From Paracraurococcus lichenis (lineage in GTDB: Bacteria > Pseudomonadota > Alphaproteobacteria > Acetobacterales > Acetobacteraceae), in contig NZ_JAUTWS010000013.1 in NCBI RefSeq assembly GCF_030657435.1, positions 114,784 through 178,783 on the forward strand: a stretch of DNA of 64,000 bases, read 5' to 3'. Under the pieces are notes generated by a model, which searched no databases, had not been told where the DNA came from, and saw only the letters and a program-made list of their open reading frames with translations. Shown here piece by piece: positions 1 to 8,179 of the stretch (position 1 is its first letter; every line of letters starts with the position of its first letter). The translations under genes and the position numbers were made by a program.

Positions 1-561
1 TCGCTGCTGGTCGAGAAGGGGCTGATCGACCCCAAGGCGATCGACGACATCATCGAGACCTACGAGACCAAGATCGGCCCGCGCAACGGCGCCAGGGTGG
101 TCGCGCGCGCCTGGGCCGATCCGGCATACAAGGCGCGGCTGCTGCAGGACGCCACGAGCGCCATCGCCGAGCTCGGCTTCACCGGCGCGCAGGGCGAGGA
201 CATGGTGGTCGTCGAGAACACCGAGGAGGTGCACAACGTCGTCGTCTGCACCCTCTGCTCCTGCTACCCCTGGCCGACGCTCGGCCTGCCGCCGGTCTGG
301 TACAAGGCGGCGCCCTACCGCGCCCGCGTCGTCACCGACCCGCGCGGCGTGCTGCTCGAATTCGGCACCGAGGTCTCGCCGGAGACCGAGATCCGCGTCT
401 GGGACAGCAATGCCGAGCTGCGCTACTTGGTGCTGCCGCGCCGCCCCGAGGGAACGGAGGGCTGGACGGAGGAGCAGCTCGCCGCGCTGGTCAGCCGGGA
501 TTCGATGATCGGGACGGCGGTGATCGCGCCGCCTCCGGCCGCGGCGGGAGACGCGCCATGA
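1..561 (+). CDS. nthA: Nitrile hydratase alpha subunit, cobalt type (5' truncated)
   Basis: The reading frame is open from the first base of the window, so the N-terminus is missing; 186 residues remain. The enzyme hydrates nitriles to amides in the cytoplasm. The metal-binding loop Cys-Thr-Leu-Cys-Ser-Cys is intact (Cys codons at 247, 256 and 262), followed by Tyr-Pro-Trp-Pro and a Gly-Leu-Pro-Pro segment typical of the family. Thr between the first two cysteines indicates the low-spin Co(III) type; iron enzymes carry Ser. The stop overlaps the start of the beta N-half gene by 4 bases, so the subunits are translationally coupled. Thiocyanate hydrolase gamma is the main alternative because that enzyme also has a split beta part, but the alpha-first gene order fits nitrile hydratase better. 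Confidence 0.93.
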   Translation, partial: SLLVEKGLIDPKAIDDIIETYETKIGPRNGARVVARAWADPAYKARLLQDATSAIAELGFTGAQGEDMVVVENTEEVHNVVVCTLCSCYPWPTLGLPPVWYKAAPYRARVVTDPRGVLLEFGTEVSPETEIRVWDSNAELRYLVLPRRPEGTEGWTEEQLAALVSRDSMIGTAVIAPPPAAAGDAP

Positions 562-869
562 ACGGCATCCACGACCTCGGCGGCATGCATGGCCTCGGCG
601 CCATCAACCCGGAGCCGAACGAGCCCGTCTTCCACGCGGGCTGGGAGCGCCGCGTCTTCGGCGTGATGATGGCGACCTTCGGCGGCGGCCACTACAATGT
701 CGACCAGTTCCGCCACGCCATCGAGCGCATGCCGGCCGGGGAGTATCTGCGCAGCAGCTATTACGAACACTGGCTGCATGCAATGGAGACGCTGCTGGTG
801 GAGGGCGGCGCGGTCGGCGCCGAGGAATTGCGCGCCCGCCAGGCGGCGCTGGCCGGGGGAGGCGCCTGA
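558..869 (+). CDS. Nitrile hydratase beta subunit, N-terminal half
   Basis: This 103-residue protein begins [14 protein letters not shown], the classic start of nitrile hydratase beta subunits, and continues through the helical N-terminal domain ([11 protein letters not shown], then a segment around FRHAIERMP). It stops where a usual beta subunit of about 220 residues enters its linker. The missing half is the next gene, whose ATG overlaps this stop (TGATG). Halves of this kind exist naturally in thiocyanate hydrolase and in three-subunit toyocamycin nitrile hydratase. A one-base indel in an ordinary fused gene is the alternative. I cannot separate the two from sequence alone, but the neat stop/start overlap favours a genuine split. 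Confidence 0.85.
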   Translation: MNGIHDLGGMHGLGAINPEPNEPVFHAGWERRVFGVMMATFGGGHYNVDQFRHAIERMPAGEYLRSSYYEHWLHAMETLLVEGGAVGAEELRARQAALAGGGA

Positions 870-1222
870 TGCAGGTCGTCACCCCGGACAAGGTGCCGGC
901 GCTGATCGCGACCGGCGGCTCGACCCGTGTCGACAGGCCGGTCGCGCCGCGCTTCCGCCCGGGCGACCGCGTGACGGTGCGCGTGCTGAACCCGGAGCAT
1001 CATACGCGGCTGCCGCGCTACGCCCGTGGCAAGCGCGGCGTCGTGGAGCACGACCACGGCGTCTTCGTCTTCCCCGACACCTCCGCCCATCGGCAGGGCG
1101 ACAAGCCGCAGCATGTCTACACCGTGCGCTTCACCGCCCGCGAGCTATGGGGGCCGGCGGCCGGCGAGCGGGACACGCTGCGGCTCGACCTCTGGGACGA
1201 CTACCTGGATCCGGCCCCGTGA
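869..1222 (+). CDS. Nitrile hydratase beta subunit, C-terminal half (SH3-like)
   Basis: This 117-residue protein matches the C-terminal SH3-like barrel of nitrile hydratase beta subunits. It shows RFRPGDRVTVRVLNP, then HTRLPRYARGKRGVVE, and ends LWDDYLDPAP, the usual beta C-terminus. Together with the preceding ORF it totals 220 residues, the normal length of an intact beta subunit, so nothing obvious is missing. The first residues [12 protein letters not shown] resemble the linker of fused homologues. Its stop overlaps the GTG start of the accessory gene. It should assemble with the alpha subunit and the N-half around the cobalt centre. Confidence 0.85.
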   Translation: MQVVTPDKVPALIATGGSTRVDRPVAPRFRPGDRVTVRVLNPEHHTRLPRYARGKRGVVEHDHGVFVFPDTSAHRQGDKPQHVYTVRFTARELWGPAAGERDTLRLDLWDDYLDPAP

Positions 1223-1680
1223 CGGAGCCCGTCGGCCCGGACCCGGGCGGCGGCGGCTTCCGCGAGCCCTGGCAGGCGAAGGCCTTCGCGCTGGTCGTGC
1301 TGCTGCACCGGCAGGGACACTTCGCCTGGGAGGAATGGGTGCGCACCCTGGCCGCGGAGGTGGCGGCACGCCCGCAGCGGGCGGAGGAGGATGCCGACGC
1401 GGCCTATCATCGCCAGTTCCTCGCCGCGCTCGAGGCCATCACGGCGGCACGCGGCCTCGCCACGGCGCCGGCGATGTCGGCGCGGGCACGGCAGTGGCGG
1501 CAGGCCTATCTGAACACGCCGCACGGGCATCCGGTGGAACTCGCCAATGCCGGGGAGGCGGCGGCGGAGGGCGAGGGCCACGACGAGGACGAGCATGGCC
1601 ATGATCATGCGCATGCCCATGGTGGCCTGCAGCCGCAGCGCGTGCCGGTCGCCATCAGCCCGGGGGCGCGCCATCCCTGA
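1219..1680 (+). CDS. Nitrile hydratase accessory (maturation) protein with His-rich tail
   Basis: The start is GTG 1219, overlapping the stop of the beta C-half (GTGA); the product is 153 residues. Residues from about 13 (FREPWQAKAFALVVLLHRQGHF) to 110 look like the beta-subunit-like activator that delivers cobalt and helps cysteine oxidation in nitrile hydratases; WVRTLAAEV and WRQAYLNTPHGHPV are typical. After this the protein carries an acidic, histidine-rich stretch at about residues 117-136, with His residues interleaved with Asp, Glu and Gly. Such tails bind nickel, cobalt or zinc in metallochaperones such as HypB and UreE. That this one stores or delivers cobalt is my inference. Confidence 0.8.
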   Translation: MTEPVGPDPGGGGFREPWQAKAFALVVLLHRQGHFAWEEWVRTLAAEVAARPQRAEEDADAAYHRQFLAALEAITAARGLATAPAMSARARQWRQAYLNTPHGHPVELANAGEAAAEGEGHDEDEHGHDHAHAHGGLQPQRVPVAISPGARHP

Positions 1681-1806
1681 CCGGAGGGCGGCCGCGTCCT
1701 CGCGACGCCCGCGCCGTCCGCCCCGCTGCTTCCGCAACCGGCCGGAGGACCGTAAGCTGGCGGCGGAAGCGCGCGCCCGGAACGACGCGCCCGAGGAGAC
1801 GGTCCC

Positions 1807-3078
1807 ATGAAGATGATGTGGTTCCACCTCATGCCCTATACCGAGCTGCCGGAGGATTTCCGGCAGAAGCATCCTTCGGTCTGGGTGGACATCCACAGCT
1901 CGCTCTTCGACCCGAAGCGCGCGCACCTGATGTACAACGACTTCATGGACGAGTTGGAGTTCGCGGCCGATTGCAGCTACGACGCCATCTGCGTCAACGA
2001 GCACCATTCGAACGGCTACGGCCTGATGCCGAGCCCGAACCTGATCGCCTCGGCGCTGGCGCGGCGGACCACGCAGGTGCCGATCTGCGTGATGGGGAAC
2101 TCGCTGGCGCTCTACAACCCGCCGACCCGCGTCGCAGAGGAATTCGCGATGCTCGACGTCATCAGCGGCGGGCGGCTGATCGCGGGCTTTCCCGTCGGCA
2201 CGCCGATGGACACCTGTTTCGCCTATGGCCAGAACCCGTCCATGCTGCGCGAGCGGTATCTCGAGGCGCATGACCTGGTCATCAAGGCCTGGACCGAGAA
2301 GGACACCTTCGCCTTCAACGGCCGCTACAACCAGCAGCGCTACGTGAACATCTGGCCGCGCCCGGTGCAGCAGCCGCATCCGCCCATCTGGATCCCGGGC
2401 GGCGGCAGCGTCGAGACCTGGCAGTGGTGCGCGCAGATGGACTATGTCTACTGCTACCTCTCCTACTACGGCTACAAGGCGGGCAAGGCGACCATGGACG
2501 GCTTCTGGGCCGAGATGGCGCGCCTCGGCAAGGACCGGAACCCCTACCGCGCCGGCTTCGCGCAGGTCGTCGCCGTCGCCGAGAGCCGCCAGCAGGCGCT
2601 CGACCTCTACACCGAGCCGGCCGAGTATTTCTTCAACCGCTGCCTGCACATCGACCCGCGTTTCGCCGCGCCCGCCGGCTACAGCACGGAGGCGACGCAG
2701 CGCGCCGGCCTCGAGAGCATGGTGAAGAAGGCGGCGAATGCGCAGACGCTGATCCAGGGCGACAAGACCAACCGCGGCATGACCATGGCCGACTTCGTCG
2801 AGCGCGGCTATGTCGTGATCGGCAGCCCGGACGAGGTGCTGGAGCAGCTCAACGCGCTCGCCGACGACCTGCATGTCGGCCATCTCATGCTGCTCATGCA
2901 GTTCGGCAACATGGGCAAGGACCTCACGCAGTACAACACGCGCGTCTTCGCCGAGACGGTGATGCCGCGGCTGCGCTCGCGCTTCGCGGAATACGAGGAC
3001 CGCTGGTGGCCGCAGCCGATGGAGGCGGGCGAGCGGGCGCCGCTGCCCGCCTTCGCGCCGAAGCTCGCGGCGGAGTAG
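1807..3078 (+). CDS. LLM-class flavin-dependent monooxygenase
   Basis: A 423-residue luciferase-like (F420/FMN) oxidoreductase. The N-terminal half has the TIM-barrel signature: NEHHSNGYGLMPSPN at about residues 64-78, where the Glu-His-His group sits in the active site of the family, followed by AEEFAMLDVISGGRL at 110-124. Members oxidise organic substrates with reduced flavin supplied by a separate reductase; the substrate here cannot be read. A GAGGAG ribosome-binding site lies 11 bases before the ATG. The next gene starts 9 bases after the stop, giving an operon with two hydrolases and an SDR. The nearest flavin reductase in the window is at 31143, not adjacent. Confidence 0.88.
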   Translation: MKMMWFHLMPYTELPEDFRQKHPSVWVDIHSSLFDPKRAHLMYNDFMDELEFAADCSYDAICVNEHHSNGYGLMPSPNLIASALARRTTQVPICVMGNSLALYNPPTRVAEEFAMLDVISGGRLIAGFPVGTPMDTCFAYGQNPSMLRERYLEAHDLVIKAWTEKDTFAFNGRYNQQRYVNIWPRPVQQPHPPIWIPGGGSVETWQWCAQMDYVYCYLSYYGYKAGKATMDGFWAEMARLGKDRNPYRAGFAQVVAVAESRQQALDLYTEPAEYFFNRCLHIDPRFAAPAGYSTEATQRAGLESMVKKAANAQTLIQGDKTNRGMTMADFVERGYVVIGSPDEVLEQLNALADDLHVGHLMLLMQFGNMGKDLTQYNTRVFAETVMPRLRSRFAEYEDRWWPQPMEAGERAPLPAFAPKLAAE

Positions 3079-3087
3079 GGGCGCGGC

Positions 3088-3870
3088 ATGAGCGAGCCCG
3101 ATGTCTCGACCGTCGAGGTCAACGGCTTCCCGACGCGCATCTGGCGCAAGGGCAGCGGCGCGCCGCTGGGTTTCCTCGCCGGCTTCGGCGGGCTGCCGCG
3201 CTGGGTGCCATTCCTCGACCACCTCGCCGAGCGACGCACCGTCATCGTCCCCTCGCTTCCCGGCTTCCCCGGCGGCGACCGCGGCCACGCGGTGCTGGAC
3301 AGCCACCTCGACTGGGTGCTCGCGGTGCGGCAGGTGATCCTGGCGGCCGGCCTGCACGGGGCGGACCTGGCGGGCTCCTCCGTCGGCGCCTCCATGGCCG
3401 CCGAGATGGCGACGCTCTGGCCCGAGAGCGTCAGGCGCCTAGCGCTGATCGCGCCCTTCGGCCTCTATGACGAGGCGGATCCGCCCGCCGACCCCTGGGC
3501 GCAGCGCGCCGATGCGCTGCCCGGGCTGCTCTGCGCCGATCCGGAGACCTGGCGCGCGTTGAAGGCGGTGCCGGAGGGCGCCAACAGCGTCGAATGGCCG
3601 ATCGAGCAGACCCGCGCCAGCGAGGCCGCGGCCCGCATCTTCTGGCCGCTCGGCAATACGCGGCTCGAGAAGCGCCTGCCGCTGGTCAAGGCGCCGACAC
3701 TCCTGCTCTGGGGCGAGCAGGACCGCGTCATGCCGCGCCGCTATGCCGGGCGCATCGCGGAATGTCTCGGCGGGCCGAGCGAGTTGCGCGTGATTCCCGG
3801 TGCCGGGCATCTCGCGGAACTCGACCGGCCGGATATGGTGGCGGACGCAATCCTGTCCTGGGTGGGGTGA
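3088..3870 (+). CDS. Alpha/beta hydrolase
   Basis: A 260-residue alpha/beta-hydrolase fold protein. The nucleophile elbow is Gly-Ser-Ser-Val-Gly at residues 96-100 (Ser98), the acid is Asp212 in LLWGEQDRVMP, and the base is His241 in GAGHLAEL. The full catalytic triad is therefore present. It has no signal peptide and should be cytoplasmic. It resembles meta-cleavage-product hydrolases and carboxylesterases, but the substrate cannot be fixed. It sits in a co-directional run after the luciferase-like monooxygenase, so it probably hydrolyses a product or ester of that pathway. Confidence 0.85.
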   Translation: MSEPDVSTVEVNGFPTRIWRKGSGAPLGFLAGFGGLPRWVPFLDHLAERRTVIVPSLPGFPGGDRGHAVLDSHLDWVLAVRQVILAAGLHGADLAGSSVGASMAAEMATLWPESVRRLALIAPFGLYDEADPPADPWAQRADALPGLLCADPETWRALKAVPEGANSVEWPIEQTRASEAAARIFWPLGNTRLEKRLPLVKAPTLLLWGEQDRVMPRRYAGRIAECLGGPSELRVIPGAGHLAELDRPDMVADAILSWVG

Positions 3871-3874
3871 ATCC

Positions 3875-4822
3875 ATGCCGATCGATCCCGGCGCCGTCGC
3901 CGTCCTGAACCTGATCAAGGAGCTCGGCCGGCCGCCGCTGCACCTGCTGAGCCCGCCCGAGGCGCGCGAGGCGAGCGCCAAGTCGCGCGCCGTACTCGGC
4001 GCCGAGCCGGAGGAGGTGGCCGAGGTCGAGGACCTGACCTGCCCCGGCCCACGCGGCCCCATCCCGCTGCGGCGCTACCGCGGCGCCGGCACCAAGGTCG
4101 GGGAGGCGCTGCCCTGCCTGCTCTACCTGCATGGCGGCGGCTGGGTGATCGGCGACCTCGACAGCCATGACGCGCCCTGCCGCCTCCTCGCCAATGCGGC
4201 GCGCTGCAGCGTGGTCGCGGTGGATTACCGGATGGCGCCGGAATATGTGTATCCGGCGGCGGTGGAGGATTGCGCCGCGGCGCTGCGCTTCGTCGCCGAG
4301 AATGCCGGTGCGCTGCGCCTCGACCCCAGCCGCATCGCGGTGGGCGGCGACAGCGCCGGCGGCAACCTGGCCGCCGTCCTGGCGATCATGTCGCGCGACG
4401 GGGCACTCCCGAAAGTTGGCTTCCAGCTACTGCTCTATCCCGCCACCGACATGGCGGGGGAGCGCCCGGCCTATGAGCGCTTCACCGAAGGCCTGATCCT
4501 GACCGACAAGACCATGCGCTGGTTCATCAACCACTACACCCCGGACCCGGCACGGCGGGTGGAGTGGCAGGCGAGCCCGCTCAGGGTGCCGAGCCTGCAG
4601 GGCGTGGCCAGCGCCTATGTCATGACCGCCGGCTACGACCCGCTGGTGGACGAAGGGATCGAGTTCGCGCGAAGGCTCGAGGCGGATGGCGTGCGCGTGA
4701 CGCATGTCCATATGTCCGACCAGATCCATGCCTTTCTCACCATGGGCAAGTTCATCCCGGCCGCCGACCTGGCGCTGCGGCAGGCGGCGCTCGCGCTCGC
4801 CCACCATTTCGCGGGGGGCTGA
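3875..4822 (+). CDS. Alpha/beta hydrolase, hormone-sensitive-lipase family
   Basis: The start is taken at ATG 3875, just after the previous stop, giving 315 residues; a longer in-frame form would overlap the upstream gene. The oxyanion-hole motif HGGGW is at residues 86-90 and the nucleophile motif GDSAGG at 158-163 (Ser160). Asp255 (GYDPLVDEG) and His285 (DQIHAF) complete the triad. These define the HSL (bacterial esterase family IV) group, which acts on short-chain esters. It is cytoplasmic and lies between another hydrolase and an SDR, forming one transcription unit with the luciferase-like monooxygenase. Confidence 0.9.
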   Translation: MPIDPGAVAVLNLIKELGRPPLHLLSPPEAREASAKSRAVLGAEPEEVAEVEDLTCPGPRGPIPLRRYRGAGTKVGEALPCLLYLHGGGWVIGDLDSHDAPCRLLANAARCSVVAVDYRMAPEYVYPAAVEDCAAALRFVAENAGALRLDPSRIAVGGDSAGGNLAAVLAIMSRDGALPKVGFQLLLYPATDMAGERPAYERFTEGLILTDKTMRWFINHYTPDPARRVEWQASPLRVPSLQGVASAYVMTAGYDPLVDEGIEFARRLEADGVRVTHVHMSDQIHAFLTMGKFIPAADLALRQAALALAHHFAGG

Positions 4823-4825
4823 GCG

Positions 4826-5593
4826 GTGGCGGGACTTCTGGAGGGCAAGGCGGCGCTGGTCACCGGCGCCGCCTCCGGCATCGGGCGTGCCACGGCGCTG
4901 GCCTTCGCGCGGGAGGGCGCCTGGGTGGCGGCGGCGGACCGCAACCTCGACGCCGCGAAGGCGACCGTCCGCGCCATCGAGGATGCCGGCGGCGAGGCGG
5001 TCGCCATCGCCTGCGACGTGACCGAGGACGCGCAGGTGGCGGCCATGGTCGCGGCGACGGTCGAGGCCTTCGGCAGCCTCGACTGCGCCTTCAACAATGC
5101 CGGCGTCGCGCCCTACCAGCTCAACTCGGCGGGCGTGCCGGCGGCGGATCTCGAGGAGGCGGCCTGGCTCGGCCTGATCGAGGTGAACCTGCACGGCGTC
5201 TGGCGCTGCCTGCGGCACGAGGTGCAGCAGATGCGCAAGCAAGGCGGCGGCGCCATCGTCAATACCGCCAGCATCCTGGGGCTGGTCGGCGGCGGCGGCG
5301 CCGCGGCCTATGTCGCCAGCAAGCACGCGGTGGTCGGGCTGACCAAGGCGGCGGCGATCGACCATGCCGCGGAGAACATCCGGGTGAACGCGGTCTGCCC
5401 CGGCTATATCGAGACGCCGATGACCGAGGACACCATGCGCCGGCGCGGCGAGACCATCATCGCGCGCGTGCCGCTGGCGCGCATGGGCAAGGCGGAGGAG
5501 ATCGCCGAGGCCGTGGTCTGGATGTGCTCCGATCGCGCCGGCTTCGTCACCGGGTCCTGCTGGCAGGTGGACGGGGGCTATACCGCCCGCTGA
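4826..5593 (+). CDS. SDR-family NAD(P)-dependent oxidoreductase
   Basis: This classical short-chain dehydrogenase has 255 residues and starts with GTG three bases after the preceding stop. The cofactor motif TGAASGIG is at residues 13-20, NNAG at 90-93, and the catalytic set Asn121, Ser149, Tyr162 and Lys166 (YVASK) is complete. The C-terminal PGYIETPM segment is also typical. Asp38 (AAADRN) at the end of beta-2 favours NAD(H) over NADP(H). It is the last gene of the monooxygenase/hydrolase unit and is followed by a hairpin. Confidence 0.9.
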   Translation: MAGLLEGKAALVTGAASGIGRATALAFAREGAWVAAADRNLDAAKATVRAIEDAGGEAVAIACDVTEDAQVAAMVAATVEAFGSLDCAFNNAGVAPYQLNSAGVPAADLEEAAWLGLIEVNLHGVWRCLRHEVQQMRKQGGGAIVNTASILGLVGGGGAAAYVASKHAVVGLTKAAAIDHAAENIRVNAVCPGYIETPMTEDTMRRRGETIIARVPLARMGKAEEIAEAVVWMCSDRAGFVTGSCWQVDGGYTAR

Positions 5594-5599
5594 GGGGGA

Positions 5600-5623
5600 G
5601 GCGCGGGGCCGGAACCCCGCGCC
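5600..5623. terminator. Bidirectional hairpin between convergent genes
   Basis: A perfect 9-bp stem (GGCGCGGGG with CCCCGCGCC) encloses a 6-base loop. It lies in the 35-base gap between the plus-strand SDR stop and the minus-strand binding-protein stop. There is no T tract, so factor-independent termination is uncertain, but the position suits a shared transcript end. Confidence 0.5.
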
Positions 5624-5628
5624 GCGGT

Positions 5629-6840
5629 TCACACATTGGCGCCTTCGATGACGCCGCCGAAGCGCTGCCAGGTCTGGCCGGTCCAGCGCTGCAACTGCAT
5701 CTGCCGGATCGGATGGAAATTGGTCGCGGAGGTCGCGACCTTGATCCCCGGGATCAGCGTGGCCGGCACGAAGTCGTGGATATCGGCCACCTGCTTCATG
5801 ATGTTATCGCGGGCAAAATTGCCGCGGCACTTCTCCAGCACATGCATCAGCGTCTGGGCGATGCCATAGGCGAAAGGATAGCTGCCGTCCTTCATGTCGC
5901 CGTTCGGGATGTAGCGGCGCATGAAGTCCCGCCACTCGTTCATGCCCTTGTCCTCGTCCCAGGCCGGGTCGGTCGGGTCCTTCAGATAGGCCGAGGTGAT
6001 GATGCCCACGCCCTTCTCCGGCCCGGCCGGCTCCATCACCGTGCCGACGCTGATGGAGACGTTCGTCAGGTAGTGGAAGGCCGGGCGCCAGCCCACGTCG
6101 AAGACGCGGCGCACGGTCTGGGCGGCGAATTTCGGCGTGGTCGCCGTCACCATCACGTCGCATCCCGCCTGCTGCAGGGTGACGACCTGGCTGTCGATGG
6201 TCGGGTCCGTCGCCTCGTGGCTGACGGCGCGGACCATCTGGTCGTAGCGGGCGCCCAGGACGTCCTTGACGCCGTTGACATAGTCCTTGCCGAAGTCGTC
6301 GTTCTGGAAAAGCAGCCCGATCTTCGCGTTCGGCCGCTGCTCCAGCAGGTGCTTCATGTAGATCTGCGCCTCGGTCCGGTAGCTGGGCTGCCAGCCGATG
6401 GTCCAGGGCGTGTCCTGGTAGTTGCCCCACTTGTCGGCGCCGGTCGAGAGGAAGATGTGCGGCACCTTGCGCTGGTTCATGTAGCGCAGGATGGCGCTGT
6501 TCGAGGCCGTGCCGAGCTGGTTGAAGGTGAAGGCGACCTTGTCCTGCTCCACCAGCCGGCGCGTCTGCTCCACCGTCTTGGGCGGGCTGTAGCCGTCGTC
6601 ATAGGTGATGAAGTTGATCTTCCGACCGGCGATGCCGCCCTGGTCGTTGATCATCCTGAAGAAGGCCTCGTGCGAGCGGCCGATCGAGCCATAGGCGCTG
6701 GCCGGCCCGCTATAGGGCATGGTGTTGCCGATGCGGAGCTCGGTCGCGGTCACGCCGGGCGTCTCCTGCGCCCGGGCGAGGGAGGGCGCCGCCAGCGTGG
6801 CGGCGCCGGCGGCAAGCAGGTGGCGGCGGGTGAGGATCAT
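5629..6840 (-). CDS. Liv-type ABC transporter substrate-binding protein (third paralogue)
   Basis: The start is set at 6840, where MILTRRHLLAAGAATLAA gives a twin-arginine-like signal ending ARAQ; the product is 403 residues. The mature protein opens with GVTATELRIGNTMPYSGPASAYG, the periplasmic type-I binding fold of leucine/amino-acid and aromatic-acid binding proteins (PF13458 type). It is about two thirds identical by eye to the next two genes on this strand. All three sit downstream of one livGFHM set, so they probably feed the same permease with different ligands. A hairpin at 6884-6913 separates it from its upstream paralogue. Confidence 0.9.
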   Translation of the reverse strand: MILTRRHLLAAGAATLAAPSLARAQETPGVTATELRIGNTMPYSGPASAYGSIGRSHEAFFRMINDQGGIAGRKINFITYDDGYSPPKTVEQTRRLVEQDKVAFTFNQLGTASNSAILRYMNQRKVPHIFLSTGADKWGNYQDTPWTIGWQPSYRTEAQIYMKHLLEQRPNAKIGLLFQNDDFGKDYVNGVKDVLGARYDQMVRAVSHEATDPTIDSQVVTLQQAGCDVMVTATTPKFAAQTVRRVFDVGWRPAFHYLTNVSISVGTVMEPAGPEKGVGIITSAYLKDPTDPAWDEDKGMNEWRDFMRRYIPNGDMKDGSYPFAYGIAQTLMHVLEKCRGNFARDNIMKQVADIHDFVPATLIPGIKVATSATNFHPIRQMQLQRWTGQTWQRFGGVIEGANV

Positions 6841-6883
6841 TCCTGTCTCCCTGTCGTTGCTGTCCGTTCGTGGGGAAAGACGA

Positions 6884-6913
6884 GGCTCGGGGAGAAGGCA
6901 TTCTCCCCAAGCC
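6884..6913 (-). promoter_or_regulatory. Intercistronic hairpin between binding-protein paralogues
   Basis: Inverted arms GGGGAGAA and TTCTCCCC enclose a 4-base loop (GGCA), and an outer GGCT/AGCC pair extends the stem across one mismatch. It lies in the 118-base gap between the second and third binding-protein genes, while the other gaps in this operon are much shorter. Such intercistronic hairpins often attenuate read-through or protect upstream mRNA. The function here is inferred. Confidence 0.45.
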
Positions 6914-6958
6914 CCGCTTCTGTTTCTGTGCGCCGGTGCTCGCGCCGCGACGTCTCGG

Positions 6959-8158
6959 TCAGGCATCGGCCCCTTCGATGAGGCCGCCGAAGCGGACCCA
7001 GGAGGCGCCATCCCAGCGCTGCAACTGCATCCTCTGGATCGGCCGGTAGTCCTGCGGGCCGGTGTCTAGGGTGATCCCCGGCAGCAGCACCGGGATCGCC
7101 ACGTTCCTGAGATTCGCCGCCTGGCGCATGATGTTCTCGCGCGAGAAGTTGCCGTCGCATTGCGTCAGCAATTGCCGCAGCGTGCGCCCCAGCGCATAGC
7201 CATAGACCGTATTGGCATCGTGCAGGTCGCCCTCGGGCATCCACTGCTTCATGAAGGCGCGGTACTCGTTCATGCCTGGGTCGTCGCGCCAGGCGGCGTC
7301 GCCCTGCTCCTTCAGGTAGCCCGAGGTGATGATGCCGACGCCCTTCTCCACGCCCGCCGGCTGCATGACCGCGCCGACCGAGAGGGAGACATTCGTCAGG
7401 TAGCGCTGTGCCTGCCAGCCGATGTCGAAGGTCTTGCGGATCGCCTGCGCCGCGGCCTTGGGGCCGAGGGCGATCATCAGCACATCGGCCCCGGTTCCCT
7501 GCAGCGAGAGGATCTGGCTGTCCGGCGTCGGGTCGGTGATCTCGAAGCTCGCGGTCTTGACCGTCGCGTCGAAGCGCTCGGCGCCGATCACGTCGCGCAT
7601 GCCGGCGATGTAGTCCTTCCCGAAATCGTCGTTCTGGTAGACGATCGCCAGCCGGAAGTCGCGGCGCTCGGCCAGCAGGTGCTTGGCGTAGATCTGCGCC
7701 TCGGTCCGGTAGCTGGGCTGCCAGCCCATGGTCCAGGGGAACTCCTTCCAGTTCCCCCATTTGTCGGCCCCGGTGGCGACGAAAAGCTGCGGCACCTTGC
7801 GCTGGTTGCAGTAGCGCTGGATCGCGCTGTTCGTCGGGGTGCCGAGCGGGTTGAAGAGGAAGGCGACGCGGTCCTGCTCCACCAGCCGCCTCGCCTGCTC
7901 GACCGTCTTCGGCGGGCTGAAGCCGTCGTCATAGGTGACGAAGTTGAGCTTCCGCCCGCCGAAGCTCGTCGTCTCGTTTAGCATGCGGATGAAGGCCTGC
8001 TCGGTGCGGCCGATGACGCCATAGGCGCTGTTCGGGCCGCTATAGGGCATGGTGTTGCCGATTTTCAGCTCGGTCGCGGTGACGCCGGGCAGGTCCTCCG
8101 CGCGTGCCACCGCCGGCGCGGCCAGTGCCGCCGCCAGCCATCCCCGTCGTCCGAGCAT
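6959..8158 (-). CDS. Liv-type ABC transporter substrate-binding protein (second paralogue)
   Basis: A 399-residue protein starting MLGRRGWLAAALAAPAVARA, a short signal peptide. The mature part opens GVTATELKIGNTMPYSGPNSAYGVIG. Shared segments with its neighbours include YDDGFSPPKTVEQARRLVEQD and NDDFGKDYIAG. It is the middle of three tandem copies that clearly arose by duplication. The sequence has diverged mainly in the ligand-binding lobes, which suggests different ligands rather than dosage. The start is 21 bases downstream of the preceding paralogue's stop. Confidence 0.9.
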   Translation of the reverse strand: MLGRRGWLAAALAAPAVARAEDLPGVTATELKIGNTMPYSGPNSAYGVIGRTEQAFIRMLNETTSFGGRKLNFVTYDDGFSPPKTVEQARRLVEQDRVAFLFNPLGTPTNSAIQRYCNQRKVPQLFVATGADKWGNWKEFPWTMGWQPSYRTEAQIYAKHLLAERRDFRLAIVYQNDDFGKDYIAGMRDVIGAERFDATVKTASFEITDPTPDSQILSLQGTGADVLMIALGPKAAAQAIRKTFDIGWQAQRYLTNVSLSVGAVMQPAGVEKGVGIITSGYLKEQGDAAWRDDPGMNEYRAFMKQWMPEGDLHDANTVYGYALGRTLRQLLTQCDGNFSRENIMRQAANLRNVAIPVLLPGITLDTGPQDYRPIQRMQLQRWDGASWVRFGGLIEGADA

Positions 8159-8179
8159 CAGGCTTCCTCTCCCCTTGGG

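Noticed and set aside
1201..3357. A 718-codon minus-strand frame opposite the monooxygenase gene
   Set aside because: It is antisense to recognised enzymes and has no signature of its own.
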